Made by a program: the position numbers and the translations under genes. 64,000 bases of DNA, taken from contig CM024172.1 in assembly GCA_013433145.1 (NCBI GenBank), positions 8,176,553 through 8,240,552 on the forward strand, written 5' to 3'. The notes under the pieces were generated by a model that was not told the origin of the DNA, did no database searches, and was given only the letters and a program-made list of their open reading frames with translations. Shown here one piece after another: positions 48,001-63,153 of this stretch (position 1 is the stretch's first letter; every line of letters begins with the position of its first letter). This stretch comes from Ascaris suum. Lineage: Eukaryota; Nematoda; Chromadorea; Rhabditida; Ascarididae.

Positions 48001-48719
48001 GGACCTTGGTATGAAGCAATTTTGAGGGAAGCGTCTGCTTCACCTCCTCCAACAACTATGTGCGCCGCTGTTTACGCGGCTTTCTAAGTTCCTGAGAGTC
48101 TTACTTGCTCGTTTATTCATATTCGTCAAATATATTTTCACGCTGTGCCGGTGAACTAATAGAAAACTGCTCTGCTATTTTACAGAACTTGTACCCAAAA
48201 ATTTCGCCGATCGAGTGCTTGAATTAGTCGTAAATGTAGTGTGCATGCTCGCCGAACCTACAATCCCGACCCCTTTATGCATTGCGCAAATTACCTTAAT
48301 GTTCCCCGTGGCCTTCTGCTCATATTTCAGCAGTGTGAAATGTTTTCTAAAGCTTCTCGCATTAATATATTCTTCTTTACTCTCTTTTTAATATGCGTTT
48401 CGCTTAGGTTGATTTCGCTTTTGTTCAAAAAATCTTCATTTTGCACCGGTTGCATGCAACCTCCCATTTTCTGTTCGGTTTCACAGAGAATAGCGGAACT
48501 TTATGAGCATTCTCAATAGCAGAACTCCTTTGTCTTCGTTGCAGGAAAGCTGCTGTAGCGGCTGCCGAAATACTAGCAACCGTAATGAATGATGATCTTA
48601 AAGGAGGCTGTTATTATGAGCGTATGGAATCAGTTGCTCTAAGACCCGATATATCAGACACTGTGCGACGAAGACTTTTCAACCGAATACAACAAACTGT
48701 TCATTACTCGAATTTTTGA
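41889..48719 (+). CDS. Membrane-anchored short-chain dehydrogenase/reductase, DHRSX-like (8 exons, one frameshift)
   Basis: Exons: 41889-42014, 42727-42831, 43081-43206, 44763-44855, 45644-45815, 46334-46421, 47641-47792, 48545-48719, about 345 residues. Order of elements: an N-terminal hydrophobic segment (residues about 6-27), the Rossmann dinucleotide motif TGASGTIG, an NAG motif (CNAGIMFHHYE), the AVNLLSHALL helix, SSS before the active site, and the catalytic YALSK (Tyr-x-x-x-Lys). Then comes HPGCVPGDLYRNV. The C-terminal exon matches the DHRSX type (acidic-aromatic CYYERME followed by a helical tail). Every junction agrees in phase except inside exon 7, where one base appears missing at 47749-47751. 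Known DHRSX is an NAD(P)-dependent oxidoreductase acting in polyprenol-to-dolichol conversion; assignment of this copy to that step is inference. Confidence 0.85.
42727..42831 (+). CDS. SDR exon 2: cofactor-binding motif
   Basis: TTTGCAG|TAT to GAG|GTTTCT. Carries HPIAVVTGASGTIGYE, the TGxxxGxG NAD(P)-binding turn. Confidence 0.92.
43081..43206 (+). CDS. SDR exon 3
   Basis: ATTCAG|ATA to AAG|GTATTG. IVRQLLNLGYKVEAIARE, then a beta strand and LIDMGDLIK, the usual acidic D-x-x-D/L adenine-pocket region. Confidence 0.9.
44763..44855 (+). CDS. SDR exon 4: NAG motif
   Basis: TTTAAAG|GTA to GAG|GTTTGC. VRRVADEIVGRAPEGIDLLV then CNAGIMFHHYE. The Asn-Ala-Gly motif stabilises the central sheet in classical SDRs. 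Confidence 0.9.
45644..45815 (+). CDS. SDR exon 5: helix and catalytic Ser region
   Basis: GCTACAG|GTG to AAC G|GTATCA. HEQHMAVNLLSHALLIDVLL, then IRIICVSSSTAHAVHI. The Asn of AVNLL and the SSS triplet are the expected active-site elements. Confidence 0.92.
46334..46421 (+). CDS. SDR exon 6: catalytic Tyr/Lys
   Basis: CTCTTTAG|GC to AAT CG|GTTAGC. GDIFARYVNGYHAYALSKLS contains the YxxxK signature. Both split codons (Gly, Arg) agree with the neighbours. Confidence 0.93.
47641..47792 (+). CDS. SDR exon 7 with apparent one-base deletion
   Basis: Starts one base into an Arg codon: YLEEELLERDTEKCRIKVCS, then VHPGCVPGDLYRNVSIP. In that frame a TGA is reached at 47789-47791. One frame over, from TGTAGAATC onward, the sequence reads RILINYLLSPFMR and ends AG|GTTAGC with the phase needed by exon 8. 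The switch is at CCC 47749-47751. It may be a homopolymer assembly error or a true null mutation. Confidence 0.85.
48545..48719 (+). CDS. SDR last exon and stop
   Basis: GTTGCAG|G to TGA (48717-48719). KAAVAAAEILATVMNDDLKG, then GCYYERMESVALRPDISD and RRRLFNRIQQTVHYSNF. Typical SDR C-terminus: helix, L-x-G-x-Y/F strand, charged tail. Confidence 0.9.
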
Positions 48720-50474
48720 ATGTTACCATCATGGCATCAAAATTGTAGTTTATGCTGTTATGCAAATTCACTCTGGCATATGCTCAACATTGTTGGCTTA
48801 AATTGAGAGATAATTTTCTACTCCAATTTCACTGCTTCGTTAGTGTATCTGACGCGTTACTTAATTCACAAAATCTGCCCTTTTGGTTGTTTTTGTGCTC
48901 TTTTAGATGAATTGGATGTGCAAAAGGCCAAAGTTTATGGAATTCGCTATGAACTGTGCACAACAAACGTTGTTGCTATTATGGAACATCTGCTGTGCTT
49001 TGTGGTTTTGTATGTTTTAGTTGTTGTGCTTGCTTCTTTTTGTAAATTTTTGTGCTCTGCGGTTTCCTTACGGAGGGGCTTGATCAGAAAGGTACCAAAC
49101 TCTGTTTTCTCTCACTACCTCTACCTGTGAAAAAATCTGCCCGTGGATATCAATTTGAGAAAGTGTGGTTTACGCTGATTTATTATGCAGATGGAGAGAT
49201 TTACCTCATGCTTTGCGTTCTGTGCATTGTTAAATGATTGCTTCACAAGCGTGGAGAGGGAAAAAAGGAAAGTGAGGATTTCTGAATGGAAACCAACACG
49301 AATCATCCAATTCAGCACATAGATAATGGCTTGTATTGGTGAGTGATGAAGAAGGCATTTGATGTATGCGATTCAATATGATGGCTAGAATTATTGGCTT
49401 GCCCTTAAACAAATACACAAATTCAACTCTACCATCACTGTTTTAGCTAGTTCTGACCAATCCAGTATCTAGGGATAGAGACAAAGGGATAGAGATAATG
49501 GACACAAGTGTTTTTTCTCCTCGCTTATTCCCTCTTCTGGCGATGTTCCCAAAAAGTGATAAATTCGAGTGTTAGATTTATTTTATTTTTATGTGCTTTT
49601 GCGATTTTGCTCGATAGTGGTGCATGACAGCGGTGATGTTTCCTGTTTGGTAGGTTCAACTCGAGAACACTAAAGTTAGTGTCAATGAAATTTCATAGGT
49701 ATGATATATGCAGTAGCACGACCTCGCACATCTTATTCTACGCTGATCTTTGAACTTCACGTCGAGCCAAGCAATTTAACGGTGCCCGAAAAAGCGTTCC
49801 ACACCGGTTTTCATCAACACGAAAGCGATTATTTCGGAAAATATTTGTATGTAGTCGGCGTAGTTCAAATGTGAAAACACTGTCTTACTTTATCCCACAT
49901 TAGAGCGCTATCTCTTATTTTTCTTCAGTAGCTGGTGAAAGCGGCGGGCCACATGAGCAGGGTGCAAAAAGCGTATATGTGCCGGTCTCTATGACATGCT
50001 TCGGTAGTTGCCAAAATCTGTTAACGTCTAACCTCCCATATGGATGGCAACATAAAGAGAATAAGTCCATCGTTTTCAGATTTCATACGGTTCCCTCTCT
50101 TGCAGTGTTGTCAAGTACACCTCAATTCCACCTCGGATTTTACACGGTCCGAATTATCAAGCCAAAGTGTTCTTTTCCAACTTTATTTTTCTGCCTTTCG
50201 CAGTAGTGTTGTAAAGCAAAAAAATATTGTAAGAACAACGCTTCATCACATATTTTTAGGCATTTTATTGCAGTTTTTATGTTCCTTGGTGAGGTTCTTA
50301 ACATATGGCGGTCATCAATTTCGCAGTATTCTTTCTGCGTAGTACAAGTACATCGCTGTTGTAGCATTATTCAGTTAAACAGACACATATGAGGGTCTAA
50401 GAAGGGATGCAAACAATCCAAAAGAAAGCAAGTCATTATTTATAAGAAATTGTTAATGAATCAAAGAGACTCGT
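48720..50474. other. Convergent intergenic region
   Basis: Tail-to-tail spacer of about 1.75 kb between the SDR stop and the phosphatase stop. Minus-strand AATAAA hexamers occur at 50264-50269 and 50182-50187, 206 and 288 nt past the phosphatase stop, and could be its polyadenylation signals. No gene is seen. Confidence 0.55.
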
Positions 50475-50549
50475 TCAGAGTAGCTGCCTTCTGAGCGTAT
50501 CGAAATCGTATACTAGCCAGGGCGCACCACGTTTCACACTTTCACGACA
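50475..50549 (-). CDS. PSPH: PSPH last exon and stop
   Basis: Acceptor ATTATAG, then CRESVKRGAPWLVYDFDT, ending LRRQLL and TGA at 50475-50477. It lies 0.77 kb from the previous exon. The AxW-x-V-x-DF pattern is the conserved C-terminus. Confidence 0.85.
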   Translation of the reverse strand, partial: CRESVKRGAPWLVYDFDTLRRQLL

Positions 50550-53328
50550 CTATAATATGACGAGATTTCATGAAAATGATGAATTCCATAAAAAAATTCG
50601 GCAAAACCCTCCCTCGTTTCAAATTTTGGGGGACAAAATAACTGTCAGCTATGGATTGCCCCCATCTCTTCCCATTATAAAATCCAAAAAAATTACCTGG
50701 TTTATTTATATGTCTAGGACGTTACTTGCTACTGTTCTACTACATAACTTACCGAATCAACCTCAGTAATGATTTCAAAGAAATTGGGAATTTCACAACA
50801 ACTTAGCAGTTTTACTCGAAATTTTACGATGTGTAGCGGCAAGATACTATCAGAAATGTGGAATCAATAACGGGTTACGTGGTGTAACTCGTCTTTTTGT
50901 ATTCTTTGCCTCAATGTACGTTTTAAAGTTATTTAGCTCGTACTTATAAGATGAACTAGGTCAAACGGCAATTAAAAATATGTAATACAGTTTATTGTTA
51001 ATGAAGTATTCATGCAAAAGATGAGATGATTCATTCCTTTGTCCATCAAATTGGATCCGAAATTAGACCAGTGCATGCGCAGCTGTTCAAAAAACCATGT
51101 TTGCACGGATGGATAATAACCCTCTGCTCAAGCAAAAAAGATCAACGTTCAGGTTTTTGTACAAATGAATTCAGCTCATTTGCACGTATTCGCTTATAGA
51201 AAGAGCATTGCTATCATTTGAAAACAGGTAAATTTCAATTCCGTACTGAAGTTTTAAAACACATTGCTAACGAAGTACCAAAAAAATATTGTATTGCAAT
51301 GATGGTATACCAACCTGGTTGCCAGCAAATCCAATGAATGTGTCTGCTGGCGGTGATGCCTCCATATCTGTTGCACCGTCACCAATCATAACTAAGTTTT
51401 CGTAGCCCTTCCTAAAAATGAATTTTACAATACCAGGTACTATGAGTTTTTTAAATTAGAGGCTGCATATAAGTAATTGCGGAAACTTTTAGGTTTGATA
51501 TCTATGAGAGGAAGCAACAGCTCAATAACGTGATCGAAAATAGTGAAATTCATGAATGCCATGATAAAGGACTGTTCCCTTATTTGCATTATTTTTTTTT
51601 CACAATCTATCGTCCTTTAGAAACTAGAGGGGAATCTGTGCTTTACTGGTAACGGACGACTCTATGCAAATTCATTTTACATTTTATCGGAGCGAATTTT
51701 TCTGTTTTCAACAAAGCAGCTTGAGATTTATTCATGTATGAGTTCGATATCCACGTCACACTCCATGCAAGAGCCACTGCAATGGAACGAAACTTGCATG
51801 AAAAGAAGTGAATCTCATTCGTCTTCCAATGAGCGATCAGTCAAATTTGTCAAATTGCCGTTCATGTTTACCTGCGCTTAAGAAGGCCGCATACACCCGG
51901 TTTGCCAACCATTTTAGAACCGGAATCACTCGTCAGCTCACTTTTATCGAAACCCGCATAGTTGCCATGTTCATCAAAAAGAATTTCATTAGCGAAAACG
52001 TTCTCCCTTGGAATATTCAACAAACGTGCTGCTGGCAGTATTAGTCGTCGGAATCCTCCAGAAACCTGCAGATGGCCCACGTATAAGCTTTAATGAACGT
52101 CAGCAATTCAAATTCACCGTTTTCTTTGTCCTCCAAATATGCTGACAATGGTTTCTGATTGCAGATATAGATATTTCCGCTTCCGGCGAGGAAGACCTCC
52201 TCCAACAGTGCAAAAAATACAATCAGAACTTTTTGAATCAACCAAGCAATCTTCACCAAGTAGCTCAGCAGTACATCACATCAGCAAAAATAACTTTTTG
52301 ATCATTGAAAGTGCATCAATATATGCAATCAAGAAACGACTTCATTGAAAACTGAAATGATGTTTTCCCCACGATCAACCAAATTGGTTTCGTGTACCGT
52401 AAACAACCAGTTTCCATGATGAACTGTAGTGCATCCTACAGAAATCGAGTGCTTCATCCTATGTATTTTCCATCCACGGATTAATGCACATCTGGACGGT
52501 GGATGTTCAAAATCGTGCTGGTGGAATTTGATTACCGAATACCATAATAGACTTACTTTAATAAAGATTAATAGAAGACTGACAGAACACTTCATGGCAC
52601 TTACTAAGTAGACGTCAATTTGACGCCGCCGCAATTCGGCAACTAATTCGCGTATGCCAGGTGTAAGCAGAGTTGGATGGGTCATGGCAAATGTTTCGAG
52701 CTGATCGAACGTGGGTCGCATAATACCCAGTCTCTGTGTGAGCGCCTCGCGGAACGTCAACAAGCCATTCATCGCTCGTTGCGTGCATTTTCCGATTTCC
52801 TCACCCACACCAATAAAATTCGCCAACTGGTCTATCGCTTCGTCCTGAATCACAGTAACAACGATACTACACAGTAAACCAAAACTGGTACGAAACGTCA
52901 TACGAAGCAGATGACTATACCAGTAAGTACATTTATGCATACACATGTATTTATATAGGTAAATGTTACACGCTTTTATTTCGCATTTTATTCGTTAGTT
53001 CCTTGTGGAGAATACACATCTTGAAATCGTGAATGCCCATCTCCTTAAGTAATTGTGTATACAAATTTGAACTTCTTTTATTTTCTAAACACAAATCCTA
53101 TTCACTAAAGCAAAATTCGAAGCAAGAGTCCGTTGGAATCACCTGTTTACTCACCTGACAAACCGTTGAGTCGACATCGAAGCACACAGCATCCGCATTC
53201 CTCCATATTCTCTTCGCCGCAATTTCTCGTTCAACATCATTCTCAGTGACTAAAGTGAACGCAGATCGCACGGCTGAGGAAGGTTTTTGAGCTAACACTT
53301 TCAACAATTCTCGTTTTTGAGAAGAATC
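50475..53328 (-). CDS. PSPH: Phosphoserine phosphatase (5 exons; first exon not found)
   Basis: Minus-strand exons in order: 53155-53328, 52605-52844, 51872-52065, 51315-51411, 50475-50549; about 259 residues with all junction phases agreeing. HAD-superfamily enzyme hydrolysing L-3-phosphoserine to serine, the last step of the phosphorylated serine pathway (cytosol, Mg-dependent). Motif I is CFDVDSTV, with the nucleophile and general-acid aspartates. Motif II is VSGGF. A lysine of motif III lies in SGSKMVGK. Motif IV is MIGDGATDMEASPPAD, with the metal-binding aspartates. The cap-domain helix with TRRAM-like CTQRAMNG and the TPGIREL segment match animal PSPH. The C-terminus RESVKRGAPWLVYDF matches the usual conserved end. 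The most upstream exon starts after CAATAG without a Met, so a 5' exon lies further up. Confidence 0.93.
51315..51411 (-). CDS. PSPH: PSPH exon: motif IV
   Basis: ATTTTTAG|G to CAG|GTTGGT. KGYENLVMIGDGATDMEA then SPPADTFIGFAGNQ. The acidic GDGATD motif binds magnesium. Confidence 0.96.
51872..52065 (-). CDS. PSPH: PSPH exon: motif II
   Basis: CCTGCAG|GTT to CGC AG|GTAAAC. VSGGFRRLILPAARLLNIPR, NVFANEILFDEHGNYAGFD, then SGSKMVGKPG. Motif II serine in VSGG. Confidence 0.95.
52605..52844 (-). CDS. PSPH: PSPH exon: cap domain
   Basis: ATTCAG|GAC to TTA|GTAAGT, exactly 80 codons. DEAIDQLANFIGVGEEIGKC, TQRAMNGLLTFREALTQRLG, then LLTPGIRELVAELRRRQIDV, the helical substrate-specificity cap. Confidence 0.95.
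53155..53328 (-). CDS. PSPH: PSPH exon with motif I
   Basis: Acceptor TTTTGTCAATAG, donor CAG|GTGAGT; 58 codons, phase 0 at both ends. DSSQKRELLKVLAQKPSS, an N-terminal extension, then WRNADAVCFDVDSTVCQ with the DxDST nucleophile motif. No ATG in frame. Confidence 0.9.
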
Positions 53329-53378
53329 CTATTGACAAAACTGAAATATGCTAACGAAAATGAAATTGCTAATAAAAT

Positions 53379-56796
<3,418 letters not shown>

Positions 56797-56950
56797 ATGA
56801 ACTGGAATCATTGAGCGGCAGGCTGTTTTTCCATGTTGACCAACGAGAGCACTTCCCGCCTGTTGCCACGCTTCATCACGGTCTATGTGGTCGTCGATTT
56901 GCAAGAAATCGGGAGCAATAAAAATTGACGAGAAGCCATTAGGCAAAGTG
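56797..56950 (-). CDS. Candidate minus-strand exon upstream of PSPH
   Basis: Acceptor GGGAGTTAG|C, donor CAT|GTATCA. 51 codons, stop-free: TLPNGFSSIFIAPDFLQIDD, HIDRDEAWQQAGSALVGQHG, then KTACRSMIPVH. Ends in phase 0, which matches the phase-0 start of the PSPH exon at 53328, so it could be an upstream exon of that transcript or belong to another minus-strand gene. The protein family is not recognised. Confidence 0.4.
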
Positions 56951-59900
56951 CTAACTCCCTAGTCAATGTCACGGCAAAGGTGCAATGACTGCTAACTGCA
57001 ATGTTAGATATGGAAAACAGGTTGTTGTGGCTTGTATTCAAGCCTTAACATAAGCTTATAGCCAAATGATTTCGCCATAAATAAAGAATAGATTCTAAAC
57101 TTTAATAGAAGTATGAACATTGGAAAAACATTTTAGCTGCAGATGTAAACATCTCCTCAAAGACATTTCTCGCTGTTAGGATAAAGTGATAATGCGCAAA
57201 CTAGAAAACAGGAATATCTACGATACACTATCGAGTTTGTGCGTCGAAGTGCCGCGCACAATGCCCGTTTTGTAAACAAATGACGGCGGAAAAGCTCCAC
57301 GAAATGTGTTCGTCGATCGCTCGATTTTTCAACTTGGACAATAAAGCTTCCCGCGGTTCGTCCTCACAGTTTTAAAATACTTCTTATATTCATAAGCGAA
57401 TAACAATTGCGCGAAGATTTCTGTATGCAGAGAGAGCAGTTCGACGTATATGACGCACTCAGTCGACGCATATTGTTCTTTATCTTTCCGCTTGCAAGCA
57501 AACGGTATCATCGCCAATGCAATATAAGAATTGAAATTTAATGCTTTTTGAGAAATGCTGCTTGATTTCTATCAACTGCTATATGAAGCACATATCCGTA
57601 TCGATAAAAATATTACTATGAATCATACCTATTATTGCTTGAAATATAAACCTCTAAACTATGAGGCAAATAGCTGAGGTCAAGAACATATTTAGACGAA
57701 GTTCTGACTTATCTAAGGAATGCCCGAAAAAAACTTACGCATAATGGAAATAGTTATGAGTGTAATACGACATATGGTTAAGTAAACAACTCGTTTCACT
57801 AATACCACTTGTATGGTCACTTTGAATGTTCTCCTATGAGCTAGGAATTATTTTCTCGTCTCATCCATCAGCACCAATTATATGATTATTTTGCATATTT
57901 TAATTAATAATTCCTAACATGATATTTAAATGAGACAGAGTTGATTTCTTATGGTTTCGGGAATGAAAGTGGTGGTATTAGCACAAGGAACACATTAAAG
58001 AAAAAGAAATGTGTGATTCCCTCTTCAATCTTGGTTGGAAACCGCTCTGAGACACATTATTCTGCACTCAATTATTATAACTCATAGTGATGACAAGGGT
58101 ATGACTGCAGCAGCACGAGTGTCAGCAACCTTGTAGAAAAACACAGCTATCAGGGTGAAGCAGCGAACGACGTCATGCCGTCGCATTCTATGACGTAGGA
58201 CAGAGACGCGTTTCAAAGACGAGTAGTTTTTACACGGACAACACGTTTGCTCTTTATAATACCTAATATCTCATGTCGTTCTATCATATACCATGTTTTT
58301 AACAGCACTGCTGTATTTGCATCCTACAGTATTCATGTGAGAGAGCACTCCAAAAAGCAACTTTGCGAAATGAAAAAGCAGCTAATTAGAGGAACAGCAT
58401 TTCTGCAACGAATTAATTCACACGTCTCTTTTTGAATCGACTAAAGGAAGATGAGAAATTCAGATCAGAGTGGATAAGGAGACGAGCTTCGCAATCATAT
58501 CGATATCGGCGAGAGAATCTGCGACGAATAATTTGATTACAAACTCTGTGTGGACGAAATTCATGTCAACGTATATTTCTTTCATTTCCACTCGCGAAAT
58601 AGACAGAACAAGACAACATTCCATCGGTAAACATACGGCTCAATACTTGTCGTGCACGAAGTCGCGATAATCAAAAATAACTAAGTGGAACGATTATTAA
58701 CAAATGAAAAGAAAAACGATTACGTTTTCTGGCATTGTTGACCAGTTAAACTGGTACATGTAAGAAATGAATACTGTTATTCAGAGGGTGAAATAATAAA
58801 AAGTTGGCACAACGCAAAAGCCATCCTCAAATAGATCACTGAACGCAAAGCCACTAATCTTTACATGAAGTTCTAATCACACCTCAGAGCTTCTTTGTTT
58901 CACCACTCTCTATTCATAAGAAATCGGTTTTTTGTGCAGATGAAGTATACTGCAAACAGAGCGATTCGGATATCTAGGAAGTGAAAACAGAAAACAACGA
59001 ACAAAGGCAATTTAAAATTTCAAGAGACTACTGAGCCTTTTTGTGAGAACTTCAAAATTTTGAGGGCAAGTTTTTGATTCATTTCCGTCCATTTCATCCT
59101 CCTTATGTGATATCCCAACAAATTTCTCGCAATATGTAAAGTTCGACCAGGCTAGGTTCATTTAAGTGCTGGGAACTAAACGGACTGGAAGTGTGAGGAA
59201 AGAATGGATAAATAAGATAAACAAACAAAGCAGCGAGTGACAGAAATAAGCGGAATATTTTCAAACTCTTTCAACTGGAATAAGCAGTGAAAATAAATCC
59301 CTAACCTTAATGACCGATTACTACAAAATTTTGTCCACTATTTTCCTGGCAGTTATCAGATGCACTTTTTTGATAAACGAGTAGAGCGAGAAAAACTAGA
59401 GGACGACTCTATAAATATAAACGGGTACCGCAAAGGTGATTTTGAGTGCGACTGCGATGAACGTGAAAAGTACAAGACACTGAGCAACCGAAGACCTTCA
59501 CTATATCAAGTCAGACGTCAACCCTTTTGAATTGAACGTTGAGTGTGGCATAGAAAAACAGGAAATTACAGCAAGTTTTGAGAGCGTTTTCGTAATTTCA
59601 CGTAAAACTATGAAGAAGATCACAACAAGTTGTTTGCAGTCATTCTAATAAGCGAAATAAATTAACACTCATCATTTAATATTTTCAGTGCGAAAAGCAA
59701 AAGAATAACAAACTGATCTTAAGCAAAAAACAATTCAATGATGTGGATCGCAATCATCATGGAAGCAACTATAGCGAATCGATGGCTAGAATGGTGTGCT
59801 AGTTACGGTCATCAATGTACCGTTATTTCTATTATGAATAACTCCTAGTAAAAAACTAATATGAGGATCAACTCCACCAACTCTTCATTGCATTCTTTGC

Positions 59901-61499
59901 ACTCCAATGCAAAAGCCTGACTTCTGAAAGGAAATATTCCATGATGCGATCAACGAAACGATAGAGGAGTCATCTAAGATTGAGAATGTTTAGGAGCTGC
60001 ATGAGAAATCGTTACAGGGAAATATTGACGAAAAAGCTCACACAGGAGGTACTAAACGTGCTAGATATGAGACGGATATAATGCAAGTCCACCGCAGTCC
60101 AATACGAAGTGGTCCCGTGGCGTCCTGGTCGAGAGAGCGGCGTCCAACTCACCGTCTCAAAGCGTGAATTGCGCGAGGGGGTGTATTTGAAGTGCACAAC
60201 AGATCGATACATCGCGCTATGTGCGTATATTTCAAATGCTAAACAGCGTTGCTTTTATTGCAGCATTCTGTTGCGTTTACCTTCAATAAGAACACAAGAG
60301 TTATGTGGGAGTAAGCTATCATATTGAGTAGCAGCAGTAAAGGGAATAAAATGTATACTCATAAGGGACGAAGCAGTAAATTTAAAAAAAGAGAAGTAGT
60401 GCGAGGTAAGCATCAACGAACATAACAGTAAATAAAACGCGAACCTAAATAAAAAAGAATGTGCAGATGGTGATCTTTATTCCCTTTAGGAATCAACACA
60501 GGAAAACGCATTGCAAAGCTGCACCAGAACTTGCTGGATTATTCATGAAATGACGTCACTTATGTTACTTATGAAGAGTTGTTACTTATGAGACTGCTTA
60601 AACTTGTTACTTGTTTTTTAAAAGATTTCGATGATAGACGAAATCTCATAAGAACTGTTTGCAAAAATTTTATTGCAAATTTTGCAATCATTATGAGTTA
60701 CCCGGAAAGTTTAATCTGCCAATTGCATATTACAAAAGTTCCACAGGAAAGGGATCATTGTAGAAACTTTGAGAAAAAGATGTCATTTGCGGAAAGCTAT
60801 AATAGTTGTGCCATCCAACTTTCCATGACGCTATCACCTAATTGATTTTCGCATGCTATTTTTGGAATGCTCATCTTTGAAAATAGGGAAAAGTACGAAC
60901 AAATTGATGAGGTATAGATTGTGTCAAAAAAGTGAACTTGATGAAGGGGAGGGGAAAAGATTGAGGTGCTCAGAAAACATTGCTTGGAGCACTGATATTT
61001 CAGCAAATAATCGAAAACATAATATTTTAGCCCACGACTGAACGATTTTCGAAAGCGCTCTTTTCTGTTATTTTCTGTAAAAGACGAGATATAGGATTAC
61101 TGGCTAGGCTGCTTTTAGCAAATATTTAAAGCCTGGTGTGGAACTTGTTTCAAGTATGCTGAAAATGAAGAAAAATCTGTTGTCTTGTCATGAAACAAAA
61201 AAGCGACTGTACAGCTTTTGGATGGTCGTTGTTAAGTGGGACGTAGGTGCACTTAAGTCTGACTGAGGGATATTATACAAAATTCCATCAAAAATATGCT
61301 TTCTGAACAGGTTTTCACCAATGGCTTTCAAGCTGAGCGATAACGCAATGCCTTAGTTCCCTATTAGAAGAGGTCGGCTCATTTAAATGCTTGTAGATAT
61401 GAATCTCGGTTTCATCCAGAAAATGGTTGGAAAGCTCGGTGGTAAAGTTTAGTTTACGCCTGAGTGCACACCATGTTGTTCCATGAAGTACACCTCAAG
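56951..61499. other. Gene-poor stretch
   Basis: A-rich on the plus strand, with scattered short frames. A minus-strand frame at about 60012-60212 (FKYTPSRNSRFETVSWTPLS...) and its antisense look like part of a dispersed repeat rather than a gene. No splice-bounded exon is supported. Confidence 0.4.
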
Positions 61500-62006
61500 C
61501 ATTTTCCTATCGTTTAAGTCGAATTCTCGAGCGAAGTATACTATGTTGCGTACCCCTTTTGCTTTTAAAACTCTGGTAGCCTCCCAACTTAAAAACAGTG
61601 GGTAGCATTAATGATCAAATATCGCCCCATTAGTATAACATCCGCAGTATTTACAGTGCTACAATTAATCGTCAATTACTCCTTTCCAGAACACTTTCTT
61701 ATTTAAAATCAAATCAGCTCTGCAGAGTTTGAGCTTTACTATATCATCTGTCACATTCAACTGAATTTCGTCATTAGAAGACTGAATCATCTCTACTTTC
61801 TTAGGTGTTACATTCGATGCAACGTTTTCAATCGTCCAAAGCAGCCAAAAACATCTAAAAGGTTTCAATTCTCTCGTAAAATCTCTGAACTAAAGGCTGT
61901 TTTTAATTCATTCCACTCAAGAGCTGCTCATATTTGGAATAAATCGGCGTTATCGACGCCAAAATATCTCCATCTTCATAAGTCATCTCTAATCAGTTAT
62001 CTCTAA
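61500..62006 (+). mobile_element. Decayed LINE-type reverse transcriptase fragment
   Basis: Frame from 61614 reads KYRPISITSAVFTVLQLIV, matching the conserved N-Y-R-P-I-S-L-T-S block of non-LTR reverse transcriptases. Upstream remnants (LWxPPNLK-like and NSGSLPT) fit the segment before it. The same frame from 61707, after one TAA, gives a C-terminal segment with AVFNSFHSRAAHIWNKS, the usual F-F-x-R-x-x-x-x-W-N end of these proteins, to TAA at 62004-62006. The middle of the polymerase domain, including the catalytic YxDD region, is missing, so this is an internally deleted dead copy. The clade is not determinable here. Confidence 0.6.
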
Positions 62007-62054
62007 TCAGTTCGCTTCTATGAAAGCATGAATTTACGTTATTAATGACCTTCG

Positions 62055-63004
<950 letters not shown>

Positions 63005-63153
63005 TTTCCCTTGTACGTGAGAGCCTCATCCATACTCCTCCTGCTCGATCTGCTTTAGTAGCACCTGAGAAGCCTTGCTACAACCAAGTCCTTGAACGTT
63101 TGAGAGCATTACCACTCGCAAGAGCCTATTACAAGCAACAAAAATGCTTTATC
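63005..63153 (+). CDS. Candidate plus-strand exon (unidentified)
   Basis: After TTTTCTTTTCCAAG: SLVRESLIHTPPARSALVAP, then EKPCYNQVLERLRALPLARA and YYKQQKCFI before GTATTC. Phase 1 to 0. A strong pyrimidine tract and even codon use support it; no partner exon inside the window was found, so a gene may extend past the right edge. Confidence 0.4.

Noticed and set aside
51001..51140. Alternative last PSPH exon with a WFF-containing frame
   Set aside because: Phase did not match exon 4; the exon at 50475-50549 matches phase and the conserved C-terminal pattern.
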